A DNA stretch of 64,000 bases from Pseudoips prasinana. Lineage: Eukaryota; Arthropoda; Insecta; Lepidoptera; Nolidae. Positions 52,666-63,199 of this stretch are shown here, piece by piece. A program made the position numbers and the translations under genes. The notes beneath the pieces were generated by a model. The model was given only the letters and a program-made list of their open reading frames with translations, ran no database searches and had not been told where the DNA came from. The stretch is taken from positions 22,530,001 through 22,594,000 of the forward strand of contig OX621238.1 in the NCBI GenBank assembly GCA_951640165.1, written 5' to 3'. Positions within the stretch are counted from its first letter, which is position 1. Each line of letters opens with the position of its first letter.

Positions 52666-55600
52666 TCATGAAAGTGATAGAACAGTTTCGTGGGCCCCCG
52701 GGGTGGGCACGTCTCCTATTTGGGGCATTATATGAGACAAGGCTATACGTGTCTCATGTCCATTTCCAATTCCCAATTCTCGTCGTAGCACATCCTCCGT
52801 CACAGTATGAATCGATTTGAATTTTAGGTTGATACCATGCATTTTGAACACGTGATTGTTCAAATTGACTTTATAACTGAATGCGACGTTGCAGACCTGA
52901 AAGTAGAAAGTTTAATTAGACTTTTTCTATGGATTCGTTTCGGGAGCGATGGCGAATCGGTAAAATGTTCTCCATCGTGGAGTGCATTTTATCGATTCAA
53001 AATTCAATTGTCGTCCCGTACTAAGATAGAGCATCTATTTCATTTCGCAGCTTGGGCAGGGCCTCGTACAAGGTGGACCGGCGATTTTGCAAGAATCGCG
53101 AGTAGCCGCTGGATGCGGGCAGTACAAGACCGGCCATTGTGGAGATACTTGGGGGAAGCCTTTGTCCAGTAGTGGACGACTTTCGGCTGATATGATGATC
53201 CATTTTAATACGATCGTTGATAGGTAGAAATGTAAGCATATAAAAATTACATTCTTAGTATATTTCTGGGTATAAGGGACCTTTGTCGGGCAGTGGGAAT
53301 GTTTCTAATTGGTTAGTATTGAACTTTAACTCAATATTGTAGAGTTCAAAATCTGGTGTCCAGTATATGGGCAGAGCTTTATGTAGTCCAACGTCTAAGC
53401 GATATAAAGGTTATACGATAGATTTTAGATTATACGGGACTGGCCCCATCGAAAGATGGCCAAGTCCCCTTTCCAAAGTAAAGTAATAAAAATAAACGCG
53501 AATATGATAACTGCAATCAGTATTGTGGCTTATATTTTGGAAGGTATTAATTCATATTTATTGGTCGTATCACTGCTTACAAAGAAGCAGTTCACAATTA
53601 CGCCTGTGGGACTGAATCCAAGGCGCATAAGTTTATCTCATATAAGATGTCAGAGGAAGATGTCATATACAGAGTTCAAATTGGAATATCAAATTGATGG
53701 TCATTTGTACGTACAATCAGATATATCCTACTGACCTCGCAAGTAAAGGGCCTATCACCAGTGTGGGTAATCAAATGGTTCTGTAGATGATGGCTTTGTG
53801 TAAATTTTTTACTGCAGATTTCACAGTTGAACCGTTTGTCGCCTGTATGGATGTCCATATGGCGGCGGAGTCCAGCCATCTGGAATATAACAACATACGA
53901 TGTGAAACTAGAACGCACCTGACAAGTGTACGGCCGCTCCCCGGTGTGCATACGCTCGTGGTTTTGCAACTGATGTTTCGCGTTGAACGACATTGTGCAA
54001 GCATTACATTTGTAAGGTTTGTACCCCGAATGTATGCGCAGGTGACGGTTCAGATCACAACGCTGAAATATATCAATTGCACTTATTTTTTCTTGCATTC
54101 ATGTCAAGCACATAATATGATGAGGCCAAATCAAGATAATTTGTGCAATATATCTATCTACATGAAGAACTAAATCCCGATTAATTTTTGAACATAAAAA
54201 AGCGCCGTAGAACACTTAAATGTCACACATAAAGCTAGTTTATCTAATTTATGTTATGTATTATAATAGACACACCATATTAAATACTAATTCAGAATTT
54301 CAAGGATAATATTCCATAGGGGTGAAGCCGCATGCACAAGGTAATAGGTCAAAATATAATCATAAATATAAAAGCAGGCCAAGTGCTAGAAAACACTGGA
54401 AGAGTTTCGTACCATCGAGAGGCTACTAATACTCACTCTAATTTTTTTTATTAAAGATACAATGAGTAAGGATTTAATGAGTTTGAACAAAATCAAAAGT
54501 TTATTGTCTTAAAACAAGAAACTCCTTCTTTAAGGTTATTTTACTCTACACACGCCATAATAAAAATTAATACTCTCGTGAAAATTTCAACTGTAGCTTT
54601 TACGACTTATGAGATAGAGTCCGCTGACTTACAGTTGGACGGGAACCGGAGCCTAAGGGCGCGTTCCCACTTTGTCGTGACGACAAATAATCGTGGAGTT
54701 TAAAGTGTCGTGGCTTATATGTTTAAATGGAGATGTTCACATATAGAACGACACGATTTACTGTCGTCTACGACATTTTTTGCAGTGACGACAAATTGTC
54801 ATGGCAGTGTAACGTATAACTTATAATGGGAACAGCTAGAGACGACAGTCGTCCAACGATAAATTAATCGTTACGACATAGTGGGAACGCGCCCTTAGTA
54901 ATAGGGCCCCATTGACACCCATTAGGATACGGAACCATAATAAGGATCTATAGTATGAAGTAATTAGGTTTTTTGTTGTTTTCAAGTAAGTACACCTTAT
55001 TTATGATTGTTCAGGATCAATGATCTCGGTCAAGATGAATAATTAAAAAGAAATTATATTTATTACATTTTAACAATCGGCAATTGCACCTTTTCTAGCG
55101 TATGTTTGGTTACCTTTCATCGTTTTACAGTGATTTATAAAAGGTTATATTTGCCTAAATAATTACTAACTTCAAAACATAACTAACACCGAAAGCAAAT
55201 GACTCCTTAATCATACTGGTAAACTTGGTTCTCGTATTTATATTTTTTTATTCTGCACCTTTTGATATTTATTACATTTTTCCTTTATATTTTCACGATT
55301 CATATCTCAAAACCTACTCTCGTTAACTTTGGTACTTAGTACCAAAGTTAACAAGACCAGTACTGGTCTTCAGTTAATAAATGTGGTATATCTATGTAGT
55401 ATGTGTATCCATTGCCGTGTGGTGACGGCGGCGAATATCAGAATATCATCACCCCATCTCATTCCATGGGAGGCGTAGTCGACCCGAGGGAATATCTACC
55501 AGAGATTTTTTTGAGTACTATGACCATCTTACTGCGATCGCCAACCTGTATGCCTAGCGATGTAGTGGCGATTATAGCATTTCCCCCCGACATCATTCTT

Positions 55601-58600
55601 GGGGATTTTTGTCCTGCAGTGGACTTCTTACACCTGTTATGATAATGATGTGTATCCGACTAATACTCGAAAAAAAGTCGCTCAAAAATCTTCCAAGACT
55701 CGTAGCTAATATGATCGAAAATCTTTCCACAAACAACTTTGTACGGAACCCGCGGTGGGTCAGTCATTTGCAGTTCTCCGGTTTTTGTACTATGAAATGC
55801 ATAGTAACAAGAATATTCATAAAATATTATACTCACAGCGATAAATCTTTTCGTACACAGATTGCATCCATATGGCCGCTCTCCTTTATGTATCAAATTA
55901 TGTCTGAAAGTAATAACAAATATACTTAACATTGTTTTTTTAGTTTCAATAATGTGGGCCTTTTTCTTCATTGATTTTAACGGTAGTACTAAATAATCAT
56001 CAAACTCAAATACCCCTGTATCGACCCCGAAACACCTATTAATATAATTACTTCTAACATAGTTTATGTGGAAGCTTTATAATTAACTCAACTGATAAAT
56101 ATACAAAGTACCTATTGTTATTCAGTTATAAGCGTCAGCATCATTCATCGTCGACCATTACTGGCAAAAATATTCTGAGTTAAGCCACTCGTCAAAGTTA
56201 TTCTCACCTCACTAAGGATTTCTGACTATAGAAGCCAGCGCCACAGATCTCACAGATATGGTCTTTGACGCCGGAGTGTTGCTTAGCATGGACTTGGAGG
56301 TTACTCTTCTGAGCAAATGTACGCGGGCATTGCGTACATGTGTATCTCTTTTTCTCTGAAACCGAATGTAGAAATTATATAAGAACACTAATAAAAAAAT
56401 AAAAAAGTATATTAACGAGTTAGTTACATTTTTAACTTCTTTTCTTTGTTAAGTCTGGTTGGGGTTAGTGTTCATGATTTCAATCCCTAGTGGGGGCGTT
56501 GTATCCCCCACTAGGGATTGAAATCATGGACATCGCCCCCAACCAGACTCAGAACAAAATCTAATATTCCCACAAACAGTTGTCCTGAACGGGGGGCGCC
56601 GATGTATTAGCAAGGCGACAACCTTAACCAAAGTAACTCTTTGTGAGTTACTTTGGTTAAGCAATAAAAATTTAAGATAATTGAAACATCTATCTGTAAA
56701 ATATTTTTTATAGAGGATTGTGTTTCGATTATGATTATTTCTCCATGTCCCTACAAATTCTATGACTTTAACAATAATAATATGGACATATTCGTATGGT
56801 TGAAAACATAAAAGACATCTCCTCCTATGTAGTCACTTTTTCTTATGTTCACAGTGCCAGATAGCCTAGAATTTAAACTGGCGAACCGACCACACGAAGA
56901 TCTGCGTTCTACTTGTTACAGTCCAGATTTTAACGCACAGCTATCTCACTCTGACATTTGGACATGAAATGAATGTATTTTAAGCCCATATTGTCCCACT
57001 GCAAGGGAAACGCCTACCCCTCATTTTTCCGCTCTTGTCATGAAGCCAATAATTTTTGAAGGTGCTTAGTGCATCTTGCCATCTTTGCAGAGGTTTTTGG
57101 CGTTATTGGTCACCTAGTGAGTGACAATCATTATCCATAAGTGGCCCTACGTCTGGCCCTTCATTGACCAATAAATCTTCCAGCCATTTTGCACTGGCAA
57201 GACAAGAAAAGGAGGTCACTCCCTTTTTCTTGTCTCGCCCGAATTGAGAACATTTGGGTCAGGTAGATACAATCTTAGATGTAAACGATCTTCATTCCAT
57301 ACATCAGCAGTCTTTTTCTTATGCTTTTGTATTGCAACAAGTCCAATCTTGAGGTTTACCACAATATTTTTGGAATATTAATCTCACAAGACCAGATGCG
57401 AGACCGATATAGCTGCGCGCTATCTGGCTGTCAACCTTTTAGCTGCGTTTATACCAACAGAAGTCATTGCTTAACTATTGTGTCTGTAACATGTGCAGTC
57501 AGTTAAAATTCAACCAACACTTTGGAATAGGGTCCAAAACAATGAAAACAAAAATATAGCAAAGCCTATTTAAGGGTTAATGTAATAAAGATAAATGAAG
57601 TGACTAACCTTGATGTGTAGCAATATGGTTGCCCAAAGTAAATGTTAGTATGCCGCAAATCGGGCATACCAATTTCTCTCTCTGCTTGGGTGCTGCAGTT
57701 CTTACTACCCTTACAGGCTTATCTCTTATGTGTCTGACGTCACGTATCACGTCATTAGAGCTACCTGGTGTTTTTGGTTTATACCCAGAATGTACTTTCA
57801 ATACAGTCGCATCTTTTGGTCTTTTCAATAAGATTGGTGCCCCTCTCGAGCCATTCTTTAAGATTGGATCTAAAAATAACAAATCATGTTTTACATCTTG
57901 CTAGCAGCAAACACAATATTTTACACAATCACACCCAATAGGCAAGGCTTTTCAAAAGCCTAAGGGGTATGACAATATGTTGATACTGTTAATAAAATAT
58001 TATAATAATACACAGTATGTTATTGTAATTTAATATTCTTTGATTAGAAATCCTTGAAACTGTAACATATTATGATAAAATCTATTTTTTACGTTACAGC
58101 ACATAACAATGAGTACTTACTAAAATATCAATAATAATAAATTAAATACTTTTCTTAATTTATATTTTAGTGTGAAATTCTGACACTTACAGCATGTTAT
58201 GGTGGTAGCTCTAGATTTATTCTCACTTCGGGATCTGGTTGGGCTTGACTCGTATTCATCTTTTAGTTTCTTGAGTACCTTTACCTTTCGCACCACAGTC
58301 CTTCCTGGCTTAAAAACTTTAATGTCCGACAATTTAGGTTTTTTAAATTTGGTTTTAGTTTTTTCAGGTGGTGGAACATAATCAACATCGTCATGGTCAT
58401 CTTGAAATATATCATCATCTATATACTCAGCCTAAAATGTAATCATTTAATTATTATTTTATCCTTCAAATTTTCTACAGAAAAATATTTAATAACAAAG
58501 TATTATAAGCCTCCTATCCTGAGCTTCAGGAGTATTTTGTAATCTCTCTGAAAATATTTTGTGACAATAAATTCAAATTATTTATTTACTTAAATGTGGG

Positions 58601-59616
58601 TGTTTTATAAAAGTTCGCCAAGAGTGTGCAGACATTAATCATTACAAAATGGCTTGTTTTAATACTGTTGTTGATTTTATCTCCATATAATTTACTGTTT
58701 CTATACAATCTATTCTATTTATTGTTATTATTGTTCAATATTATTATATGGTTAATAACTTTATAATGTAAATTACAGTTCCATGGTAAAAAAATAACAG
58801 TAAAGAGCTGCGCGCACAATGCGCATCCCCTACCACAATAAGTTATAAGTCCATAGCCCACCATGTTCCAAATACATATATAGTGGTTTTACCAATTTCC
58901 AAGCACAGCACTGGAAAATATAAAGAACTAGCGGCCCCGTACGTGCTTCGCTACGTATGTATAAGGCCTAGTAATAAAAAAAATATTATTAAGTTAATTT
59001 ATTCAAACAAAAAAATATTTTAAATTGCAAAAAGATGTTAATTTTACACTTTTTCAAGACTTTTTTTAAATTTTCAATACGTACAAACCTTCCCTGGACT
59101 TCCACGAATAATTCAAGACCAAAATTAGCCAAATCGGTAAAGGCGTTGTTGAGTTATAACATTACAACGAAAAGAGGCATTGATTTTTATATATATAGAT
59201 ATAATATTCAAATCATACTCAAATTACACTCACTACCAGATTATATAGTGAGTGTTAAAATAATGCAACAGAGGTCAGGTCAGTTGGAACATCTACTTAC
59301 GTCAGGTTCATCCTTAGTTATCTTTGTGGTCTTCCAAGTTAGTTGCACATCTTCTTCAGAAGTTTCAGGCTTAGCTGTATCCTCCTTAGGATCCCTTTTT
59401 CTTATCACAGTATTGGCAATTACAATGTCCTTTCCATCCATTGTCTCAACAGGTTTAACTTCGTTCACATCTAATTCCATTTCCCATTTTGGTTCATTCT
59501 TAATGGATAAAGGACCTATCTCACTTTTTATGTCGGTAAAAGAGTCAAAAGCAATTTTCTTTGTTGGTATACATTCTTTTTCCTTAGCAAGAATCTTTCT
59601 CAGCTTCCTTTCAGAC
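52666..59616 (-). CDS. ZAD-type C2H2 zinc-finger protein, gene 2 (5' end outside window)
   Basis: Exons in transcript order are 59301-59616, 58191-58431, 57609-57869, 56208-56355, 55837-55903, then 53919-54062 (8a) and/or 53736-53879 (8b), then 52666-52896. Intron phases equal those of gene 1 from exon 3 on, and the 148- and 67-nt exons have identical lengths. The first exon here starts with the last base of a split codon, as exon 3 of gene 1 does. The two ZAD exons therefore lie beyond 59616, and none are found up to 64000. The linker is acidic (AEYIDDDIFQDDHDDVDY), then basic. Fingers: an atypical CPIC-x9-H-x3-H, then CTQC, CEIC, CNLC, one inside exon 8, and a last one ending VFKMH. With one exon 8 the protein has six fingers, as in gene 1. 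The C-terminal tail ends HETVLSLS. It is a nuclear DNA-binding factor; targets are unknown. Confidence 0.88.
53036..53205 (+). mobile_element. RTE-type LINE, 3' fragment
   Basis: It encodes diverged GPRTRWTGDFARIASSRWMR, then LGEAFVQ, with the end GGCTGATATGATGATCC. It lies in the last intron of zinc-finger gene 2, antisense. Confidence 0.65.
53736..53879 (-). CDS. zinc-finger gene 2, alternative exon 8b
   Basis: It has 48 codons, phase 0 at both ends. It begins MAGLRRHMDIHTGDKRFNCE and ends DRPFTCE before donor GTCAGT. It supplies the second half of one finger, a complete finger (CEICSKKFTQSHHLQNH) and the first Cys of the next. Joined directly to exon 7 (CNLCTKRFIA) it gives the canonical 12 residues between Cys and His. 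It aligns with exon 8a over all 48 positions (22 identities by eye, largely finger consensus). Confidence 0.85.
53880..53918 (-). other. 39-nt spacer between exons 8a and 8b
   Basis: On the minus strand it begins GTGCGTTCTAG and ends TATATTCCAG, so it has GT and AG ends. It is exactly 13 codons without a stop. At 39 nt it is shorter than normal insect introns. Reading through it gives CQVRSSF, with Arg where the second zinc Cys should be and five extra residues. Confidence 0.8.
53919..54062 (-). CDS. zinc-finger gene 2, alternative exon 8a
   Basis: It has 48 codons, phase 0 at both ends. It begins RCDLNRHLRIHSGYKPYKCN and ends ERPYTCQ before donor GTGCGT. It follows acceptor ATATATTTCAG. It contributes the second half of a finger, a complete finger (CTMSFNAKHQLQNH core) and the first Cys of the next. 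It joins perfectly to exon 7 upstream and to exon 9 (VCNVAFSYK) downstream. It corresponds to the single 147-nt exon 8 of gene 1. Confidence 0.85.
54653..54898. mobile_element. MITE with CTAAGGGCGCGTTCCCACT ends
   Basis: The inverted repeats CTAAGGGCGCGTTCCCACTT and the complement of TAGTGGGAACGCGCCCTTAG match over about 26 bp. The centre is rich in ACGACA/TCGTC motifs. Length is 246 bp. The target duplication is ambiguous (possibly TA). It is in the intron before exon 8 of zinc-finger gene 2. Confidence 0.75.
55322..55352. repeat. perfect 15-bp inverted repeat
   Basis: GTTAACTTTGGTACT, one central T, then AGTACCAAAGTTAAC. It is in intron 7 of zinc-finger gene 2. Confidence 0.9.
55403..55640. 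repeat. dispersed repeat (GTGTGGTGACGG family), copy 3
   Basis: It shares GTGTGGTGACGGCG, CCCGAGGGAATATCTACCAG, CTGCGATCGCCAACC and GGCGATTATAGCAT with the copies at 27125 and 36890. Confidence 0.55.
56453..56548. repeat. long hairpin in an intron of zinc-finger gene 2
   Basis: Perfect 24-bp arms CATGATTTCAATCCCTAGTG+GGGG (56473-56496 and 56505-56528) surround an 8-nt loop. A further 12-bp pair (GTCTGGTTGGGG and its complement) lies outside an internal mismatch of about 8 nt. Confidence 0.9.
56623..56661. repeat. perfect 17-bp hairpin
   Basis: Arms CTTAACCAAAGTAACTC and GAGTTACTTTGGTTAAG with loop TTTGT. It lies 75 bp from the larger hairpin, in the same intron. Confidence 0.9.
58928..59192 (-). 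mobile_element. non-autonomous Helitron, minus orientation
   Basis: The minus-strand 3' end is AAGCACGTACGGGGCCGCTA followed by G. The other edge is ATCTATATATATAAAAATCA. It contains AACAACGCCTTTACCGATTT. It is in the intron between exons 3 and 4 of zinc-finger gene 2. Confidence 0.55.
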
Positions 59617-60695
59617 CTAAAAACATATTTTTTTTAAGCTGCCAGAAACCATTTTTACTTTTTTTTCAGTTCTGACAAGAGACAACAATGATCCCAATTC
59701 ACAATTCTCTATGCGGTAAGTCCTACTAACAAATTCTTACTCATTCTCCCTGCTGGGCAAAATATATTTATGTATTAACCAATTTTACCAAAGATGCTTG
59801 ATGGAATGTATTTGTAAAATCATTTAAAACACAGTAAGTACAGTAAAGGAAGATGTCTGAGAACAAGACAGAGAGATATATATCTCCTTGATATGATGAT
59901 ATTTGCTTTGGCATGGGTCCAAACTGTCGCAGATGACAGAACTGAATAAATAAAATAAAAAAGGTTTTTATTCAAGTAGACTTTAAAAAAGTGCTTGTAA
60001 ATAGTCAGAACATGTTCGTAGTAATATATAATTAATTTATAATTATTTCTAGGTACATATAGATATTTAGGGACATGGATTGTAGGAAATAATTTACAAT
60101 AAGATTTATTTTATAATAGTAATGATATTTAGCTAACTTAAATTAAGTTATTGTCAAGGATCATGTGTAGGTTTAATTATCTAAATTTTAGTTATATATT
60201 TACTACATATTGTCTGTATGGTTCTGTCTATTTTATATATTCTAGGTACGAATTAAATGTTATTATTATGGCCGTCCTAGTGTTTATAACGACGGTCGCG
60301 CTTAAAGCTACCACCGGATCCAATGCGCCCCAACTGAGAAGACCCAGCGAAACAAACTCAGCGGGTGTCTCTACTACCGGTTTCAACACGGCCCAGTTGA
60401 GTCGGTCCGGCAAAACATACTCAGTGGGTCATATACACGAGATTTGGTCCACTTACTGAAATTATTTAGCAGGCAAACACAATATATTATTATGCTGGAT
60501 TGGTTGTCTGATTAAGTATTTATTTTAGATTTAATATATTAGAAAGAGAAAATAAAAACGTCGAAATAGAAGTAACATTAATCATTTCGAGACACAACCA
60601 ACAGTTCTGAAATTCGTAGAATATTTGAATAATAGATAGTTTTATTACAGATAGTTCATGTAACATAAAAGATTACTCATGTCAATATTGACGTT
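59617..60695. other. intron sequence of zinc-finger gene 2
   Basis: If the ZAD exons lie beyond the window, this is intron 2. I searched the minus strand for a C-x2-C ZAD exon with proper borders and found none. The plus-strand frame at 60151-60459 has no recognisable domain. Confidence 0.4.
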
Positions 60696-60955
60696 CACCA
60701 TAGCCTAGTTGGTAGTGCGCTCCTGCCTACGAAGCTTGTGGTCCTGGGTTTGAATCCCGGTAAGTGCAAATATTTGTGTGATGAGCAGGAATATTTGTTT
60801 CTGAATCATGGATGTTTTCTATGTATATTATCTATCATCTATTTAAGTATGTATATCGTCGCCTGGTACCCATAGTACAAGCTTTGCTTAGTTTGGGGCT
60901 AGGATGATCTGTGCGACATTGTCCTTATATATTATTATTATTATATGGCTATAAG
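60696..60955 (+). mobile_element. tRNA-derived SINE, second family, full-length copy
   Basis: The A box is in TAGCCTAGTTGGTAGTGCGC and the B box is GGTTTGAATCCCGG. The body has CAAATATTTGTGTGATGAGC, ACCCATAGTACAAGCTTTGC and TTAGTTTGGGGCTAGGATGA. It ends in ATT repeats. Confidence 0.75.
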
Positions 60956-60967
60956 ATCCCCAGCGGA

Positions 60968-61200
60968 CTATGTGCAGGTAGATGCCGACCACCAAATGTC
61001 TTTATTGTCAATGTAATCCTTAGTGTAGTAACCCTTAGTCATAAGTTCATGTTTAATGTGTGACTTAAACTTATTATCAGGTAGTTTAGTTATATGAATA
61101 GGGAGCTTGTTATAAAACCTAATACAATTTCCCATGAATGACTTATTTGTTTTGCTAATTTTTAAAATCATAAGACTTCCTACAAATTCATAAAATAGAA
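60968..61200 (-). pseudogene. LINE reverse transcriptase C-terminal fragment
   Basis: The minus strand reads KSFMGNCIRFYNKLPIHITK, then LPDNKFKSHIKHELMTKGYY. This is the segment commonly found at the end of jockey/CR1-like LINE proteins. There is no upstream domain. Confidence 0.55.
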
Positions 61201-61764
61201 TGCAATTTTGATCATTTGTTTGCGATTTTGATACCTACAGCATTGTAAAACAACATAAAAACATTGGTTTAGTGTTTAGAAGTTATATTTTTTTTTATAA
61301 CGCCTTTATATAATTATCCAAAAAATACCCAAAACCGAATTGTTCTTGTCACTAGCACAATATTTTTGCATAAAGGTACTTTTATGAAATAATTTGGGTT
61401 AGGTTAGGTTAGAACGGTGACCATTTAGTGCGCGCTAGAAAAACATTAACCATGGATATCTCCATAACCATGGGGTTCCGCGGGTGGGGATGGTACAGGA
61501 GGGTAGCCCTAGAGTTGGGTAAATAGCCGGCTGCTTTGGGTTATTATCGATTATAATCCATTAGTAGCCATTAATAGCCTTGCAATGGATGATAACCCTG
61601 CTATTAATGTATTGTTAAAAAATAAATGCTTCCTTTTGTTTTATTGTAAAATGTACGCAGTGTGATTCAATGTATTGTTATTCTTTTCATTTATTTATAC
61701 TTTTTATATTAGAAGAAGTGTTAATAATAAAATAAATACACATTTTTCGGGAAATTCAGTTTGT
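61201..61764. other. stretch before the mariner
   Basis: No gene. 61391-61406 carries GGGTTAGGTTAGGTTAG, followed by AACGGTGACCAT, nearly the same context as 8877-8903. Confidence 0.4.
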
Positions 61765-61766
61765 TA

Positions 61767-63061
61767 CGAGGGGTGATCCAAAAGTAATGATAATCAGTTA
61801 TTTCTAGTGCACACAAAAATACAAAAATAATATCAGTCACTTGTTCAGTTACCCACTAGTTCAGGAAAAAAAAATCATATAAATAGGCCACGATTCCCGG
61901 GAGCTACATTCATTTGAATACAGACTGTCAAGGAGTGAACATCAAAATGGAAAAAAACGAAATCAGAGCTGTCATTAAATACCTCTGCTTGAAAAAAATG
62001 TCTACCAAAGACATACACAGCGACTTGGTGGAAACATTAGGGGACTCTTCTCCTCCATATTCCACAGTTGCACGCTGGGCTAAGGAGTTTAAGCTGGGAA
62101 GAACATCGACGGAAGACGAACACCGCGAAGGACGCCCATCGACGTCCCTCACTGAAGAAAATGTGAAAAAAGTTGAAGAAGTTGTATTGGAAGATCGAAG
62201 AATGACTATCAGGCATGTAGCTGAGGTCACAGGGCTCTCATATGGCAGCATTCAAAGAATCCTTGCGAACGAATTGCATATGAGAAAGGTCTCCGCGCGT
62301 TGGGTACCGAAAATGTTAAACGACGAGCAAAAGAAGAAACGAGTCGACATGTCAAGAGCAAATCTCGAAAAGTTCCAGGCAGACAAGGATAATTTTTTGT
62401 CACGTTTTGTGACCATGGACGAGACCTGGATCCACCATTTTGATCCTGAAACAAAACAACAATCGATGACATGGAAACGACCCGATGAACCGACGCCGAA
62501 GAAATTCAAAGTGTCAAGCTCAGCAGGGAAGGTTATGGCGTCTGTTTTTTGGGATGCTGAAGGAATAATCATGGTGGACTACTTGGAAAAGGGGGCCACT
62601 ATTACAGGCTCCTATTATGCAGAACAAATAAGAAGATTGCGGGAGGCTATTAAGGAGAAAAGGCGAGGCAAACTGCGGGCTGGAGTACTGTTCCATCAAG
62701 ACAACGCACCGGTTCACAAAGCTGCAATTGCCATGGCTGCCATTCAGGAAGCGGGCTTTGAGCTGGTGGAACACCCCCCCTATTCACCAGATCTAGCCCC
62801 CAGTGACTTCTATCTCTTTCCACGACTCAAGGAACACCTCCGAGGCAAGAAATTTGACGATGATAGCGACGTGATGGCCGCGGTTGAGGACTTTTTTGAG
62901 AGTCAAGATAAAGATTTTTTTTCTAAGGGAATTTTAGGTTTAGAAAAGAGATGGACTAAATGTATAGACTTGCTAGGAGACTATGTTGAGAAATAAATTT
63001 ATTTTTTTATTTTATTCATTGTGTTTATTATTGATTATCATTACTTTTGGATCACCCCTCG
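61767..63061 (+). mobile_element. intact-looking mariner (irritans-like)
   Basis: The terminal inverted repeats CGAGGGGTGATCCAAAAGTA then ATGATAATCA match at both ends and are flanked by TA (61765-61766 and 63062-63063). The length is 1295 bp. One uninterrupted transposase gene lies inside. Confidence 0.94.
61947..62996 (+). CDS. mariner transposase (DD34D, irritans-like)
   Basis: The frame has 349 codons. The start was set at the second ATG (MEKNEIRAVIKYLCLKK), which aligns with the usual mariner start. The first ATG, at 61914, would add 11 residues. Residues 1-110 form the two helix-turn-helix units. WVPKML is the linker motif. The catalytic motifs are VTMDETWIHHF, LFHQDNAPVHKA and PPYSPDLAPSDFYLF, with 34 residues between the second and third Asp. 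The C-terminal end is CIDLLGDYVEK. The layout and residues resemble the irritans subfamily (Himar1 group). No lesions are visible, so it may encode a working enzyme. Confidence 0.94.
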   Translation: MEKNEIRAVIKYLCLKKMSTKDIHSDLVETLGDSSPPYSTVARWAKEFKLGRTSTEDEHREGRPSTSLTEENVKKVEEVVLEDRRMTIRHVAEVTGLSYGSIQRILANELHMRKVSARWVPKMLNDEQKKKRVDMSRANLEKFQADKDNFLSRFVTMDETWIHHFDPETKQQSMTWKRPDEPTPKKFKVSSSAGKVMASVFWDAEGIIMVDYLEKGATITGSYYAEQIRRLREAIKEKRRGKLRAGVLFHQDNAPVHKAAIAMAAIQEAGFELVEHPPYSPDLAPSDFYLFPRLKEHLRGKKFDDDSDVMAAVEDFFESQDKDFFSKGILGLEKRWTKCIDLLGDYVEK

Positions 63062-63199
63062 TAATTTGAGATTTAACCCTAATTAATTACTTGACTAAAC
63101 AAAGCGAGCTAAAAATGTATGTGTAGGTACCTACAAATACATTTTAACCGATACGTAAAAATGTAAGGTACATTATGTAAGTTACTTATTAGCTCTTTT

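Noticed and set aside
52837..53172. Plus-strand frame of 111 codons
   Set aside because: It is made of the antisense of the last zinc-finger exon and an RTE fragment.
59035..59637. 200-codon plus-strand frame
   Set aside because: It is the antisense shadow of exon 3 of zinc-finger gene 2 joined to a Helitron remnant.
60696..60770. Possible tRNA gene
   Set aside because: No pairing acceptor stem. The sequence continues into a SINE body shared with other copies.
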